From the IMG/VR virus record IMGVR_UViG_3300007512_000001, positions 1 through 64,000 of that record: a stretch of DNA of 64,000 bases. One strand, given 5' to 3'. Below are positions 1-7,786 of this stretch, piece after piece (within the stretch, counting starts at the first letter, position 1; every line of letters begins with the position of its first letter). The notes under the pieces were generated by a model. That model was not told the DNA's origin, searched no databases, and worked only from the letters and a program-made list of their open reading frames with translations. A program made the translations under genes and the position numbers. Source of the stretch: a virus.

Positions 1-104
1 AGGTGTATCCTTGTTGGCATGATGCTGTGTGTCATAAGAAAGGTATACATAAAATTTTTACTGAATGTGATCCGATGGTTCTTCCCATCGACAATTCAGT
101 ATAA
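1..104 (+). CDS. C-terminal end of an upstream gene (partial)
   Basis: An open frame runs in from the left edge, with its first full codon at base 3, and ends at TAA 102-104. The visible 33 residues contain three cysteines and the end DNSV. Its frame and spacing to the next gene suggest a real gene tail, but too little is visible to name it. An interrupted inverted repeat (ACTGAAT at 60-66, ATTCAGT at 94-100) overlaps the end of the gene and may form a hairpin at the mRNA 3' end. Confidence 0.5.
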   Translation, partial: VYPCWHDAVCHKKGIHKIFTECDPMVLPIDNSV

Positions 105-144
105 AAAAGGAAAAATGAAACCGTTATTTGCATAAGGAGCGACC

Positions 145-450
145 ATGCCTACTACTGCCAACGAAATCATTAATGACGTTTGGATTGAAGGTGGCTATAC
201 TGTTCGCTGGAAATCAAATAACAAAGTTCCGCCCAAGGAGTGTATGGATATGCTTCTTGAAGCGAACTTGATCACAGACACAACCTACAACTGGTCTGCT
301 CGCTCTCGTGACTACGAGATGAAGAAAGAGATTCAGAAGTATGTCGAGTGGCGTATGGCAACACCGTATACTGAAGAAGAACTGGTTGAGATCCGTGCCA
401 ACTTAGGCGAGGATGCGGTTGATGCTCTCACAGGACAAAAAATTGGATAA
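145..450 (+). CDS. Hypothetical protein, 101 aa
   Basis: No function recognised. The start is supported by the Shine-Dalgarno sequence AAGGAG about 8 bases upstream of ATG. The product is small, soluble and charged, rich in Glu and Lys, with no membrane segment. Its 3' end overlaps the next gene by up to 38 bases in another frame, so the two are probably translated together. Confidence 0.7.
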   Translation: MPTTANEIINDVWIEGGYTVRWKSNNKVPPKECMDMLLEANLITDTTYNWSARSRDYEMKKEIQKYVEWRMATPYTEEELVEIRANLGEDAVDALTGQKIG

Positions 451-1303
451 CAAGATTAGGAACAGAGTCGTGCTACAAGTTGGTGACAGTCGTGGTCAAA
501 ATCCCGTAAGCGCATATAAGATCTACAAAGGTCTTAGAACTAAAGAGCATTTACTTGATACGCGAATGTGTATTGAGTTAGCCGCCGCGGCGTATCGCAA
601 GAACGGCATGCAACATGTCAAGAGTAGTGACACCTATATGGCTTATGTCAATAGGCGCCACTCGCAAGTGATCACTGATCCACACACTGGATTGATTGAA
701 GCCGCCGGGAAGGTTAAGAACTTTCTTGCTAACAGGGACCATATGGTTTATGCCATATATGATATTTTAGATGGTGCAGACAAAGGCAAGTATATCAAGA
801 AAAAAGACATTGAACTTGCTGACAGCATGATCGAATACTTCAAAGGTCTGCTATTTAAGCAGTTGGCTGGCACTCTTAGCGAATTCAACGAAAAGGTGCT
901 TAAATTGATCAACACCGAGTCTATTCCAGTAGTTGATCTTGGACTCGTGTCTGCTTTGCCCAAGGCATACTTCTCAAGCATTCAGTGGGACAAACAGGCT
1001 GAATACGAACGTGAGTTGGCTGAAACCAGTGACTACTCCGGTACACTCCATAAACGTTGTGAGTTTACTCTCTCAGTCATCTCCAAACGTTTTATTCCGA
1101 AACACAGTTCACACGTTGTCACAAGCAGAGACGAAGACGGCAATTTAGTAAAGTTCTTTATTGGTGGCTATAATAATCTTTCATGTGAAGTAGGCGATAT
1201 AATGGAAGTTACGGCATACGTCAAGTCACATGAAGTGAGTAAGTTCAACGGCGCAAAGGAGACTGTAATCAACAGAATAAAAATAATAGATCCTCATGTA
1301 TAA
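413..1303 (+). CDS. Hypothetical protein with C-terminal OB-fold-like region
   Basis: This 296-residue protein is not recognised by name. The last 70 residues (VVTSRDEDGNLVKFF, GDIMEVTAYVKSHE, KETVINRIKII) show the beta-strand spacing of OB-fold nucleic-acid-binding domains seen in phage replication and repair proteins; this is a pattern judgement only. The N-terminal part is alpha-rich and basic. Two starts are possible, ATG 413 and ATG 422, both inside the previous gene. A role in nucleic-acid metabolism is inference. Confidence 0.65.
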   Translation: MRLMLSQDKKLDNKIRNRVVLQVGDSRGQNPVSAYKIYKGLRTKEHLLDTRMCIELAAAAYRKNGMQHVKSSDTYMAYVNRRHSQVITDPHTGLIEAAGKVKNFLANRDHMVYAIYDILDGADKGKYIKKKDIELADSMIEYFKGLLFKQLAGTLSEFNEKVLKLINTESIPVVDLGLVSALPKAYFSSIQWDKQAEYERELAETSDYSGTLHKRCEFTLSVISKRFIPKHSSHVVTSRDEDGNLVKFFIGGYNNLSCEVGDIMEVTAYVKSHEVSKFNGAKETVINRIKIIDPHV

Positions 1304-1309
1304 TAAATA
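1302..1309 (+). promoter_or_regulatory. T4-type late promoter variant AATAAATA
   Basis: AATAAATA lies 6 bases before ATG 1316 and differs at one base from the T4 late consensus TATAAATA. The same geometry is seen at 2682, 6823 and 24594. Transcription would begin at or next to the start codon. Confidence 0.5.
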
Positions 1310-1315
1310 TACTAA

Positions 1316-1978
1316 ATGGATATCAATATACACTTTTGTACGCCTTGTTATGGTGGTCAAATAAGCGAGTCATGCTTTCAAAGTTATATTAAATGGACTG
1401 TATTTGGTATGCAGAACAAGTTAGCATTCCAAATAGACACTTTGAGCAACGAAAGCAATATTAATCGCGGACGCAATAGTTGTGCCGCGAAGTTCCTTAT
1501 GGGTAAGGGCAGTCATCTAATGTTTGTTGATGCAGACATTGGCTGGGCACCAGAGGATATAGTTAAGTTAGTAACATACGATGTAGACGTTGCGTGTGGT
1601 GTATATCCACAAAAGACTATTCCACCCAAGTATGTGGTAAATATCAAAGAGAATGGCGAACGCAAGGGCGACTTAATAGAAGCACATAGCACAGGCACAG
1701 GCTTTATGCTTATTAAACGCCAAGTATTTGAGAAACTAATCGAAGCAGGTGCTACAAAATATCATGACGATATTGGTTTAGGTCCTGAGACAGAATTTCA
1801 ATATGATTTCTTTAATTGTACAGTAGATAAGACTGGGCAGTATTTAACAGAAGATTATAGTTTTTGTAGAAGTGTTCAACAGGCGGGTCTCAAAGTATGG
1901 ATAGATAAGTCTATCGAATTAAGACATACTGGGTTTTGGCATTTTAATGGCGATAACACATTATTATCTAAATTTTAG
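1316..1978 (+). CDS. Glycosyltransferase family 2-like (GT-A) protein
   Basis: This 220-residue protein looks like a compact phage GT-A glycosyltransferase. It has an N-terminal beta strand (HFCTPCYGG), an arginine-containing segment (NINRGRNSCA), and a DxD metal/nucleotide-sugar motif within FVDADIGW near residue 73. A late acidic motif (LTEDYSFCRS) resembles the catalytic ED of GT2 enzymes. No signal peptide is present, so it acts in the cytoplasm. The acceptor may be phage DNA, a virion protein or a host glycan; the sequence does not say which. The gene follows a late-type promoter and has no clear Shine-Dalgarno. Confidence 0.75.
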   Translation: MDINIHFCTPCYGGQISESCFQSYIKWTVFGMQNKLAFQIDTLSNESNINRGRNSCAAKFLMGKGSHLMFVDADIGWAPEDIVKLVTYDVDVACGVYPQKTIPPKYVVNIKENGERKGDLIEAHSTGTGFMLIKRQVFEKLIEAGATKYHDDIGLGPETEFQYDFFNCTVDKTGQYLTEDYSFCRSVQQAGLKVWIDKSIELRHTGFWHFNGDNTLLSKF

Positions 1979-1995
1979 ATAAATATTGCTACATT

Positions 1996-2031
1996 CCAAT
2001 TTTATAATTATAAAATTGGTTTTCGCGAAAA
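1996..2031. repeat. Two adjacent perfect palindromes
   Basis: A 24-base perfect palindrome at 1996-2019 (CCAATTTTATAA and its complement) is followed directly by a 12-base one at 2020-2031 (TTTTCGCGAAAA). They lie between the glycosyltransferase stop codon and the next gene, just before its Shine-Dalgarno. They could form mRNA hairpins, act as a terminator, or serve as a protein-binding site. Confidence 0.6.
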
Positions 2032-2049
2032 ACAATAAAGGAACATAGA

Positions 2050-2604
2050 ATGAGCAATATCGGATTTACGTTTAGTAAGGAATCTACAAATGATTCCATG
2101 AAAATTGCAATTTATAAAGACGATCTTCTTAAAGAAGATATTCTAGAAGTTAACGAAGTTCAACCTGATTCTAATCCACTATTAGTATCTGTAACAGACG
2201 GCTATTTAAATGAAGATGACGATGCAAGTACTCACACACTCAAATTACGTTTAGAAGCAGTTGCTAAGACAGATGATGAGGCCGGATTCGAACAAAACGT
2301 TACTGCCTTATTCAACCAAATTCAAATCGACGGATGTATATGTGACGAATCAAACGACTTTCTTAAAGAACACGTAAAAGTATATAATCGATTAACAGAC
2401 GCGGCTGCGTCTGGTATTGTCGAAGGCAGCATCACTAGCGAAAGCACAGGCACTTATGACCTAGGATTGGGGGATGGCTCGCAAGTATACTACGTCACGG
2501 GTCCCTGGGCAAATGCAGGCTGGATGACAGAAGAATCAATACTTGTTTTAACATATGAAGGCAACTTCACAACCTGGTTCGCGGGACTTGGTTACTTCGA
2601 ATAA
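2050..2604 (+). CDS. Hypothetical acidic protein, 184 aa
   Basis: Not recognised. The start has a good Shine-Dalgarno (AAAGGA) about 8 bases upstream. The protein is acidic, beta-rich and without membrane segments, with a Gly/Thr/Ser-rich stretch near residues 120-150 and aromatic residues near the end. It is followed by a strong terminator (2627-2661), so it may be expressed as a short transcript. Its neighbours are probable late virion proteins, and a structural role is possible but unproven. Confidence 0.7.
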   Translation: MSNIGFTFSKESTNDSMKIAIYKDDLLKEDILEVNEVQPDSNPLLVSVTDGYLNEDDDASTHTLKLRLEAVAKTDDEAGFEQNVTALFNQIQIDGCICDESNDFLKEHVKVYNRLTDAAASGIVEGSITSESTGTYDLGLGDGSQVYYVTGPWANAGWMTEESILVLTYEGNFTTWFAGLGYFE

Positions 2605-2626
2605 TCAAATACTAAACAACAAACGT

Positions 2627-2661
2627 AAAGACATAGCATTAATAATGCTATGTCTTTTTTT
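2627..2661 (+). terminator. Rho-independent terminator
   Basis: A 14-base perfect stem (AAAGACATAGCATT at 2627-2640 paired with 2644-2657), a 3-base loop and a run of seven T at 2655-2661. It ends the transcript of the gene at 2050-2604. It also shows that an ATG at 2650, lying inside the right arm, cannot be the true start of the next gene. Confidence 0.95.
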
Positions 2662-2681
2662 CATTGGTATAAATTTCAATT

Positions 2682-2689
2682 TATAAATA
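2682..2689 (+). promoter_or_regulatory. T4-type late promoter TATAAATA
   Basis: An exact match to the T4 late promoter box, placed 5 bases before ATG 2695 and just downstream of a terminator. By analogy with T4, transcription starts at about the ATG, giving a leaderless mRNA. Confidence 0.8.
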
Positions 2690-2694
2690 GTAAT

Positions 2695-3291
2695 ATGACA
2701 ATAGAAACAATCCCTATTAAAGTATATTTTGAATTAACAGATTACATAGATGGTACTTTACCACTTCCTAGGTGTACTATAAAAATTAATGGAAAGATTG
2801 TAGCAGACAATGAAGAATTAGATAACCCTGATAACGAAACTATTAGTTGGCAGTCAGATAAAAAAATATCTATAAAAACCTTCAATGTTGACTTAGATGA
2901 TGACATAGAAAGCGATAACTTAATAGAAATCATTAGTATGTCTAACCGAGAAGACATTTGGGATTTACTGCCTGAAGATCCAGATTTGCCAGGCGGTAGA
3001 ATAGACTACGGATTTTTCATTAAAGATATAGAACTAAATGACATATCTATTGAATCTTTGCTATATCAGCACGGAAATTTAAAAACCATAGTGTGTCCTG
3101 AATCTGAATTTGAGACACACGGATTCATAGACTATATTCGAAGTGTTGATTTACTTAATGAGGTTACCATTGACAATGGCATGTGTGTATGGAGTACGCA
3201 CGGTGATTATCTTTCTGCAGATAATATGACCTATTCTTTTAAATTTAAAACACCATTATACCTTTGGTTATTGGAATTGCTCTTGCAATAA
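2695..3291 (+). CDS. Late-expressed beta-rich protein, adhesin-like family copy 1
   Basis: A 198-residue protein. ATG 2695 is chosen because it sits 5 bases after a late promoter and an in-frame ATG at 2650 lies within a terminator. It is the first of three consecutive related proteins. A shared middle motif (here FFIKDIELNDISIESLLYQHG) is followed by a variable region and a C-terminal FKFKTPLYLWLLE that matches the FKFRTPLYSW and FKFKTPFYGW ends of its neighbours. The beta-sandwich-like pattern resembles carbohydrate-binding domains. Late expression suggests a virion or tail-fibre-associated protein. The function is inferred. Confidence 0.75.
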   Translation: MTIETIPIKVYFELTDYIDGTLPLPRCTIKINGKIVADNEELDNPDNETISWQSDKKISIKTFNVDLDDDIESDNLIEIISMSNREDIWDLLPEDPDLPGGRIDYGFFIKDIELNDISIESLLYQHGNLKTIVCPESEFETHGFIDYIRSVDLLNEVTIDNGMCVWSTHGDYLSADNMTYSFKFKTPLYLWLLELLLQ

Positions 3292-3292
3292 A

Positions 3293-4126
3293 ATGATTAA
3301 ACCCCGTATAGATATTGAATATACGTGTCCTTCATCCGTTAAACCAAGTTGGAATACATATCTATTAGATTCTAATCGCAACAAAATATCAGAAAGTTGC
3401 ATCATATCCGATCGTTCAGAAACTACAGCACTTTTGGAAGCATCGATAGATGATAGTATAGATACTGAATATACGTTAGTATTAGAACTTTACGCAAGCG
3501 AAATAGAAGGAATAGATATATGTAACTTATGTATTAACGATATAGATCTTAATGATTTAATACACAGACGCAGCCACGTATATGCAAATTGCACAGATGA
3601 TCCGAATTATATCTTACAACTTATCAATGATGAACGATTTAGTGTGCATATGCTTCCGCACGAAGTTAATAAAGAACAAAAAAATTATAGATTATTAAGT
3701 TATAGACACAATAAAATAACTGGTAATACTCCTAAAGTTTTTAATAATAGAACTAACGAGTTTACAGAGTATACTGGTTACCTTTTAACAGATAATAATT
3801 ATGTTATTAAAGGTACTGAACTTTATTACGATTGTACTGATGATCTTTGTTTCATTGTTAAACATACAAATAATGAAAATTTATATGTCGAAGGGGAATT
3901 GTATGTGCCAGAACATAGTTACTTAGGAGGGGTGTACGAGCCAAAGTTTACTTATACTGGGTCTGGCAAAGCAGAAAATCTTTTAAATTTTATACATAAT
4001 AAAAAACTTATACACCATATTCCAAACAGCTCTTGTTTAAGTATGCCCGGAAGATGGGAATTTAAGTTTAGAACTCCTTTATACTCTTGGATTACAGATA
4101 ATATTTTTGGTGATGATCTAACTTAA
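3293..4126 (+). CDS. Beta-rich protein, adhesin-like family copy 2
   Basis: A 277-residue paralogue of its neighbours. N-terminal strands with EYTLVLELYA lead into LCINDIDLNDLIHRRSHVY. A block around residues 105-140 (CTDDPNYILQLINDERFSV, NYRLLSYRHN) is shared with the 4191 gene. The C-terminus is GRWEFKFRTPLYSW..NIFGDD. It begins one base after the previous stop, without a clear Shine-Dalgarno, so it may depend on translational coupling. Tandem duplication followed by divergence is the likely origin. A tail or appendage role is inference. Confidence 0.75.
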   Translation: MIKPRIDIEYTCPSSVKPSWNTYLLDSNRNKISESCIISDRSETTALLEASIDDSIDTEYTLVLELYASEIEGIDICNLCINDIDLNDLIHRRSHVYANCTDDPNYILQLINDERFSVHMLPHEVNKEQKNYRLLSYRHNKITGNTPKVFNNRTNEFTEYTGYLLTDNNYVIKGTELYYDCTDDLCFIVKHTNNENLYVEGELYVPEHSYLGGVYEPKFTYTGSGKAENLLNFIHNKKLIHHIPNSSCLSMPGRWEFKFRTPLYSWITDNIFGDDLT

Positions 4127-4141
4127 ATTATATGCTACTAT

Positions 4142-4165
4142 TTTAAAATTCAATTGAATTTTAAA
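4142..4165. repeat. 24-base perfect palindrome
   Basis: TTTAAAATTCAA followed by its exact reverse complement, in the 64-base gap between adhesin-like copies 2 and 3. It is AT-rich, so hairpin strength is modest, and the run after it is not a clean T-tract. It resembles the 24-base palindrome at 1996 in length and position. Confidence 0.55.
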
Positions 4166-4190
4166 TATACGTATATATTTTTGTGGATCA

Positions 4191-4943
4191 ATGGAGATAG
4201 AGATAGGAGTCGACTATAAGTATAATTCAGAAAAAACACCAAATGTAACATTTTATCTATTAGATAGTAACGGAAATATTCCTGATTACAATCATAAACT
4301 AAACGTCAATAATAAATTACAAGAAAAGTTTAATTTTAATGTACTTATTGACCAAAAAAAGGAAGAAAATTATACGTTAGTCGTTGAGCATTCAAACGGC
4401 ATATATCCTGACGACTATTTAAATGGTGACTTTGGTATAGACATAACGTCTTTGTATATGGATGGTGTTGATTTATTAGATCTTATACACAGAAGAGGAA
4501 CCGCGTATTTAGACTGTACACGGGATCCATTTTATCTAATTAATCAGATTAATAATGAAAAATTTTCTGTTGAAATTTTACCTACTGAGTTTGATAAATT
4601 TAAAAAAAATTACCATATATTAAATTACAGACATAGTGGAGTTAAGGGACTCAATCCATATACGTATAATAGAGAAAAAGAAGAAAAAGAATTTATAGAA
4701 GGTGTTTTTATTTCAAATTGTGGGACAAAATATATTAAAGATGGACAATTATATTATATCTGTAGCGATGATATACACTTTATTGCTGATAATTCAAACA
4801 ATAAAGATGTGTTTGTTAAGGAAGGAAAACTTATGCATCGAGTTTCTAAGAGTGCATGTTTAAATTTAAACGGAAGATGGGAGTTTAAATTTAAAACACC
4901 TTTTTATGGATGGGTTGTTGACAACATATTTGGTAACGATTAG
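4191..4943 (+). CDS. Beta-rich protein, adhesin-like family copy 3
   Basis: A 250-residue paralogue of the 3293 protein with the same order of blocks: NYTLVVEHSN, then LYMDGVDLLDLIHRRGTAY, CTRDPFYLINQINNEKFSV, NYHILNYRHSG, and the end GRWEFKFKTPFYGWVVDNIFGND. No signal peptide or membrane segment. The stop codon overlaps the converging guaC stop by 4 bases. It is probably a phage structural or receptor-interacting protein; this rests on late-gene context and the family's beta-sandwich look. Confidence 0.75.
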   Translation: MEIEIGVDYKYNSEKTPNVTFYLLDSNGNIPDYNHKLNVNNKLQEKFNFNVLIDQKKEENYTLVVEHSNGIYPDDYLNGDFGIDITSLYMDGVDLLDLIHRRGTAYLDCTRDPFYLINQINNEKFSVEILPTEFDKFKKNYHILNYRHSGVKGLNPYTYNREKEEKEFIEGVFISNCGTKYIKDGQLYYICSDDIHFIADNSNNKDVFVKEGKLMHRVSKSACLNLNGRWEFKFKTPFYGWVVDNIFGND

Positions 4944-6055
4944 CGGCCAATAGTATTTTTCTCATAAACAGAATTATGAGTTTGTGCGCAACGCACAAAC
5001 GTAGTGCATTTAGATAACTGTTTAAGTTTCCTAGCACCAGCATATGTACAAGTGCTACGAATGCCACCTAATATATCTTGTACAGTATTAGCAACAGGGC
5101 CGCGATACGGCACTAATACTTCACGCCCTTCGGAAGATCTATACTCTTTTAATCCACCAAAGTGTTTATTATTGGCGGCCTGTGAACTCATGCCATAAAA
5201 TTGTACAAACTGTTTCTTTTCCTCTACGTATCTAATATTTGCTGTTATTCCGCGCGGAGCAATTTCGTCTGTTCTATATGTTTTAGTAATAATCTTGCCT
5301 TCACCTTCATCGTGCCCGGCAAGCATGCCGCCCAACATTACGAAATCTGACCCCCCTGCGAACGCTTTCGCAATGTCACCAGGGCTATTGCATCCCCCAT
5401 CAGCAATAATATGCCCGCCAAGCCCATGAGCCGCGTCTGCACATTCAATAATAGAACTAAGCTGAGGGTAGCCAACCCCAGTCTGGAGGCGAGTAGTACA
5501 TACACTGCCAGGACCAATTCCAACTTTAATAATATCCGCTCCATTTAATAATAACTCCTCTGTCATTTCTCCAGTCACTACGTTACCGGCAATAATTGTT
5601 ACTGTTGGGTATTCATCTCTAAACTTCTTTACAAACTCACTAAAACGTTCTGAGTACCCATTTGCGACGTCAATACAGACATAACGCACATCAGTAGCAT
5701 TTCTAACTTCACGCCATTTTTCCAAATCTGTATCAGCAATGCCTATGCTCATTGCTACAGAGTTTAATCTTTTATAGTTTTGTGTGTCTTTAAAATACTC
5801 TATAAGTTCCTTTGCACTATAAGTCTTGACAAGACAAGTGAATAAGTTTAACTCTGTAAGTTTGTCAGCCATAGTAAATGTGCCAACACCATCCATGTTA
5901 GCCGCCATGATTGGAATACTGCCAAACTTCCAACCACTATTTCTAAATACAAATTTTCTATTTAAACTTACTTCTTTGCGGGATCCTAGCGTTGAACGCT
6001 TAGGACGAATAAGGACATCTTTAAAATCTAATTTAATATCTTCTTCCAGGCGCAT
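4940..6055 (-). CDS. guaC: GMP reductase
   Basis: This 371-residue protein follows the Escherichia coli GuaC sequence closely from end to end: LDFKDVLIRPKRSTL at the N-terminus, PIMAANMDGVGTF, CIDVANGYSE, AGNVVTGEM, the catalytic loop VGIGPGSVCTTR with the active cysteine, ADGGCNSPGDIAKAF and GGMLAGH. The family converts GMP to IMP with NADPH. In this phage it could rebalance guanine nucleotides or salvage host purines for DNA synthesis. The start overlaps the end of the GIY-YIG gene (TAATG), so the two are one operon. About 25 extra residues lie near residues 240-265 compared with the enterobacterial enzyme. Confidence 0.93.
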   Translation of the reverse strand: MRLEEDIKLDFKDVLIRPKRSTLGSRKEVSLNRKFVFRNSGWKFGSIPIMAANMDGVGTFTMADKLTELNLFTCLVKTYSAKELIEYFKDTQNYKRLNSVAMSIGIADTDLEKWREVRNATDVRYVCIDVANGYSERFSEFVKKFRDEYPTVTIIAGNVVTGEMTEELLLNGADIIKVGIGPGSVCTTRLQTGVGYPQLSSIIECADAAHGLGGHIIADGGCNSPGDIAKAFAGGSDFVMLGGMLAGHDEGEGKIITKTYRTDEIAPRGITANIRYVEEKKQFVQFYGMSSQAANNKHFGGLKEYRSSEGREVLVPYRGPVANTVQDILGGIRSTCTYAGARKLKQLSKCTTFVRCAQTHNSVYEKNTIGR

Positions 6056-6705
6056 TATTTCTTTTCCTTACAGTTATCAAAATGCCACCTAATCATTGCG
6101 TTACTTTTTCCTTCTTTACCGCAATGAGGACAAACGTGAGTAGGTTGAGGTTTGCCTTTATTTGCTTTGCCTATTTTATTTTTTGTTTCTTCTGAACGTT
6201 TTGTTCCTAACATACGTTGTCTTGCGTTTTCTCTAAACTCATCAGTACGCTTTTTTCCTTTAAACTTTTGTCTTGCATGTTCAGCATATTGCTCTTTGCG
6301 TTCCGAGTTTTCTCTCCAAAACTGTTTCATTGATTCTGAACGTCTTTCTAATTCTTCTTTAGAAGGCTTTCTTCCTTTTGCTTTTTCAGACATAAGTTTT
6401 TTTGCTTCTTCTGTATGATGTTTTATACCGTGAGATATAGGACTTGCATTGTATCCGTTATTAAAACTATCAAACTTTTCTATATAAAACTCTTCTCTTT
6501 TGTCTATTATAGTACCATCAGCTTTTTCAAGCAAGTCTATTTTAAAATTTTCAATTCCATGTTTTTTCATAGCTTTGTATAACTTTTTTTCTATACCTTG
6601 CTTACAATCTCTAACATGCCAATTATAACGTTCTTCAATACTGTAAGAAGTAATGCCTATATAAACCTTATCGTTTATAGTGTTGCTGATTTTATAAACA
6701 AACAT
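6055..6705 (-). CDS. GIY-YIG homing endonuclease with NUMOD-type repeats
   Basis: A 216-residue protein. Residues 1-90 form a GIY-YIG nuclease domain: FVYKISNTINDKVYIGIT, then R26-type YSIEERYNWHVRDC and a catalytic-type Glu. The middle has repeats of the type HTEEAKKLMSEKAKG, RTDEFRENARQRMLG and RSEETKNKIGKANKG, like NUMOD3 DNA-binding motifs. The end has a CPHCGKEG...H...C zinc finger. It is probably a free-standing homing nuclease of the T4 Seg type. It lies directly upstream of guaC in the same operon. A Shine-Dalgarno (AGGAG) precedes ATG 6705. Confidence 0.88.
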   Translation of the reverse strand: MFVYKISNTINDKVYIGITSYSIEERYNWHVRDCKQGIEKKLYKAMKKHGIENFKIDLLEKADGTIIDKREEFYIEKFDSFNNGYNASPISHGIKHHTEEAKKLMSEKAKGRKPSKEELERRSESMKQFWRENSERKEQYAEHARQKFKGKKRTDEFRENARQRMLGTKRSEETKNKIGKANKGKPQPTHVCPHCGKEGKSNAMIRWHFDNCKEKK

Positions 6706-6822
6706 AATATTCTCCTACTATGTTTATTTATCTCTTTATCAACTCTTATAAGCATTATCTTCTTCAATTCTCATAACATATATTATATATGCTAGGGTAA
6801 AATAAGTCAATAGTATTTTGAA

Positions 6823-6830
6823 TATAAATA
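6823..6830 (+). promoter_or_regulatory. T4-type late promoter TATAAATA
   Basis: An exact TATAAATA box 6 bases before ATG 6837, with no -35 needed and no Shine-Dalgarno between. Same geometry as at 2682 and 24594. Confidence 0.78.
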
Positions 6831-6836
6831 CATAAT

Positions 6837-7442
6837 ATGAAAGTTAGTGACTTAGCAAGCAAAGTGGGCAGTGCTTTACTTAAAACTAGAAAGAGCGGCC
6901 AAACGAAACACCGAGGAAGGAAGTATAAGATTGGTTATACTCCTGACGGCCTATCCTATAAAAAATATATTCAAGACGTATATGAAGGATTAGACGATTT
7001 ACCTGATGTACTATTTCACGTTACTTTCACAAAGAATGTTGACAACATTAAAAAGAAAGGGCTAGAACAGTTCCACCCAAGTAACTGGGTAAAAGGTCCA
7101 GGCGGCTCACGCTATAACGAAGACGCTGGTATATTTGCATTTGACAATCCAGAAGATGCTATTAACTGGGCAAGCAAAATGCGTTTCGACCATGATGCAC
7201 CTATCTCAATTGTAAGACTTACTATAGATCCAGACAATCCCATATGGGATGAAGATCCAGCGCAAGATGCCATCTTGCAAGCAACACTAAAAGGCAGAGC
7301 ATTACGAAGCGGTTCAAACATAAGCGCAGATCGTATTGTAGACGCTATAGACTTGGCAGATTTAGGCACACCGTTAAGTCATGACATGGGCAGAGATGAA
7401 TGGATCTCAAAAGTTGCCACCCCTGCATTAATTGCCAAATAA
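6837..7442 (+). CDS. ADP-ribosyltransferase-like fold protein
   Basis: A 201-residue protein. The centre (LFHVTFTKNVDNIKKKGLEQF, then GGSRYNEDAGIFAFDNPEDAINWA) has the layout of small ART-superfamily proteins: a His in a first strand, a helix with KKGL, then a Tyr/Phe strand before PEDA. A C-terminal catalytic Glu cannot be placed with certainty. The N-terminal 35 residues are basic. Late promoter and leaderless start suggest late expression, perhaps packaging into the virion and delivery into the host, as with T4 Alt. That role is inference. Confidence 0.55.
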   Translation: MKVSDLASKVGSALLKTRKSGQTKHRGRKYKIGYTPDGLSYKKYIQDVYEGLDDLPDVLFHVTFTKNVDNIKKKGLEQFHPSNWVKGPGGSRYNEDAGIFAFDNPEDAINWASKMRFDHDAPISIVRLTIDPDNPIWDEDPAQDAILQATLKGRALRSGSNISADRIVDAIDLADLGTPLSHDMGRDEWISKVATPALIAK

Positions 7443-7445
7443 ACA

Positions 7446-7474
7446 TTGACAAAAATCAATTCTAACTATATAAT
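7446..7474 (+). promoter_or_regulatory. Sigma70 promoter, leaderless
   Basis: TTGACA (7446-7451), 17-base spacer, TATAAT (7469-7474): both hexamers are perfect. The ATG of the next gene begins at 7481, where transcription would start, so the mRNA would be leaderless. Confidence 0.88.
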
Positions 7475-7480
7475 ATATGT

Positions 7481-7786
7481 ATGTCGGAAGTGAAAGAATT
7501 ACATTTTTATATCGATAGCGAATGGGATTTCAAACCCCCTGTTATACGCATATGGATAAATGATTTTCTACTAAGTGAGCGGGGAGTTACTCCCAAAAGG
7601 CAGGAAGGGAAATACTTAGATGAAAAAATTATCTTAGTATTAGAACCGGGGAGTTATAAATTAGTAGTGGAAAATATAAAAACCGCTTTAGCAGAAATAC
7701 AATTACATACTATTACGGTCAATGGTTTAAATTTATCATTCAAGACATTTGATGATATTCATTATGAAGCAACACTAGAAGTATAA
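7481..7786 (+). CDS. Small beta-rich protein, 101 aa
   Basis: Not recognised by name. The pattern YKLVVENIKT...IQLHTITVNGLNLSF matches the strand-loop-strand core (YTLVLEL...LCINDIDLND) of the 3293 and 4191 proteins, so it may be a single beta-sandwich domain of the same family. It starts directly at the predicted transcription start. The stop codon overlaps the ATG of the next gene (TAATG), indicating coupling. Confidence 0.7.
   Translation: MSEVKELHFYIDSEWDFKPPVIRIWINDFLLSERGVTPKRQEGKYLDEKIILVLEPGSYKLVVENIKTALAEIQLHTITVNGLNLSFKTFDDIHYEATLEV

Noticed and set aside
2650-2694. Upstream extension of the 2695 gene starting at ATG 2650
   Set aside because: The ATG lies inside the right arm and T-run of a perfect terminator, while a late promoter sits just before ATG 2695.
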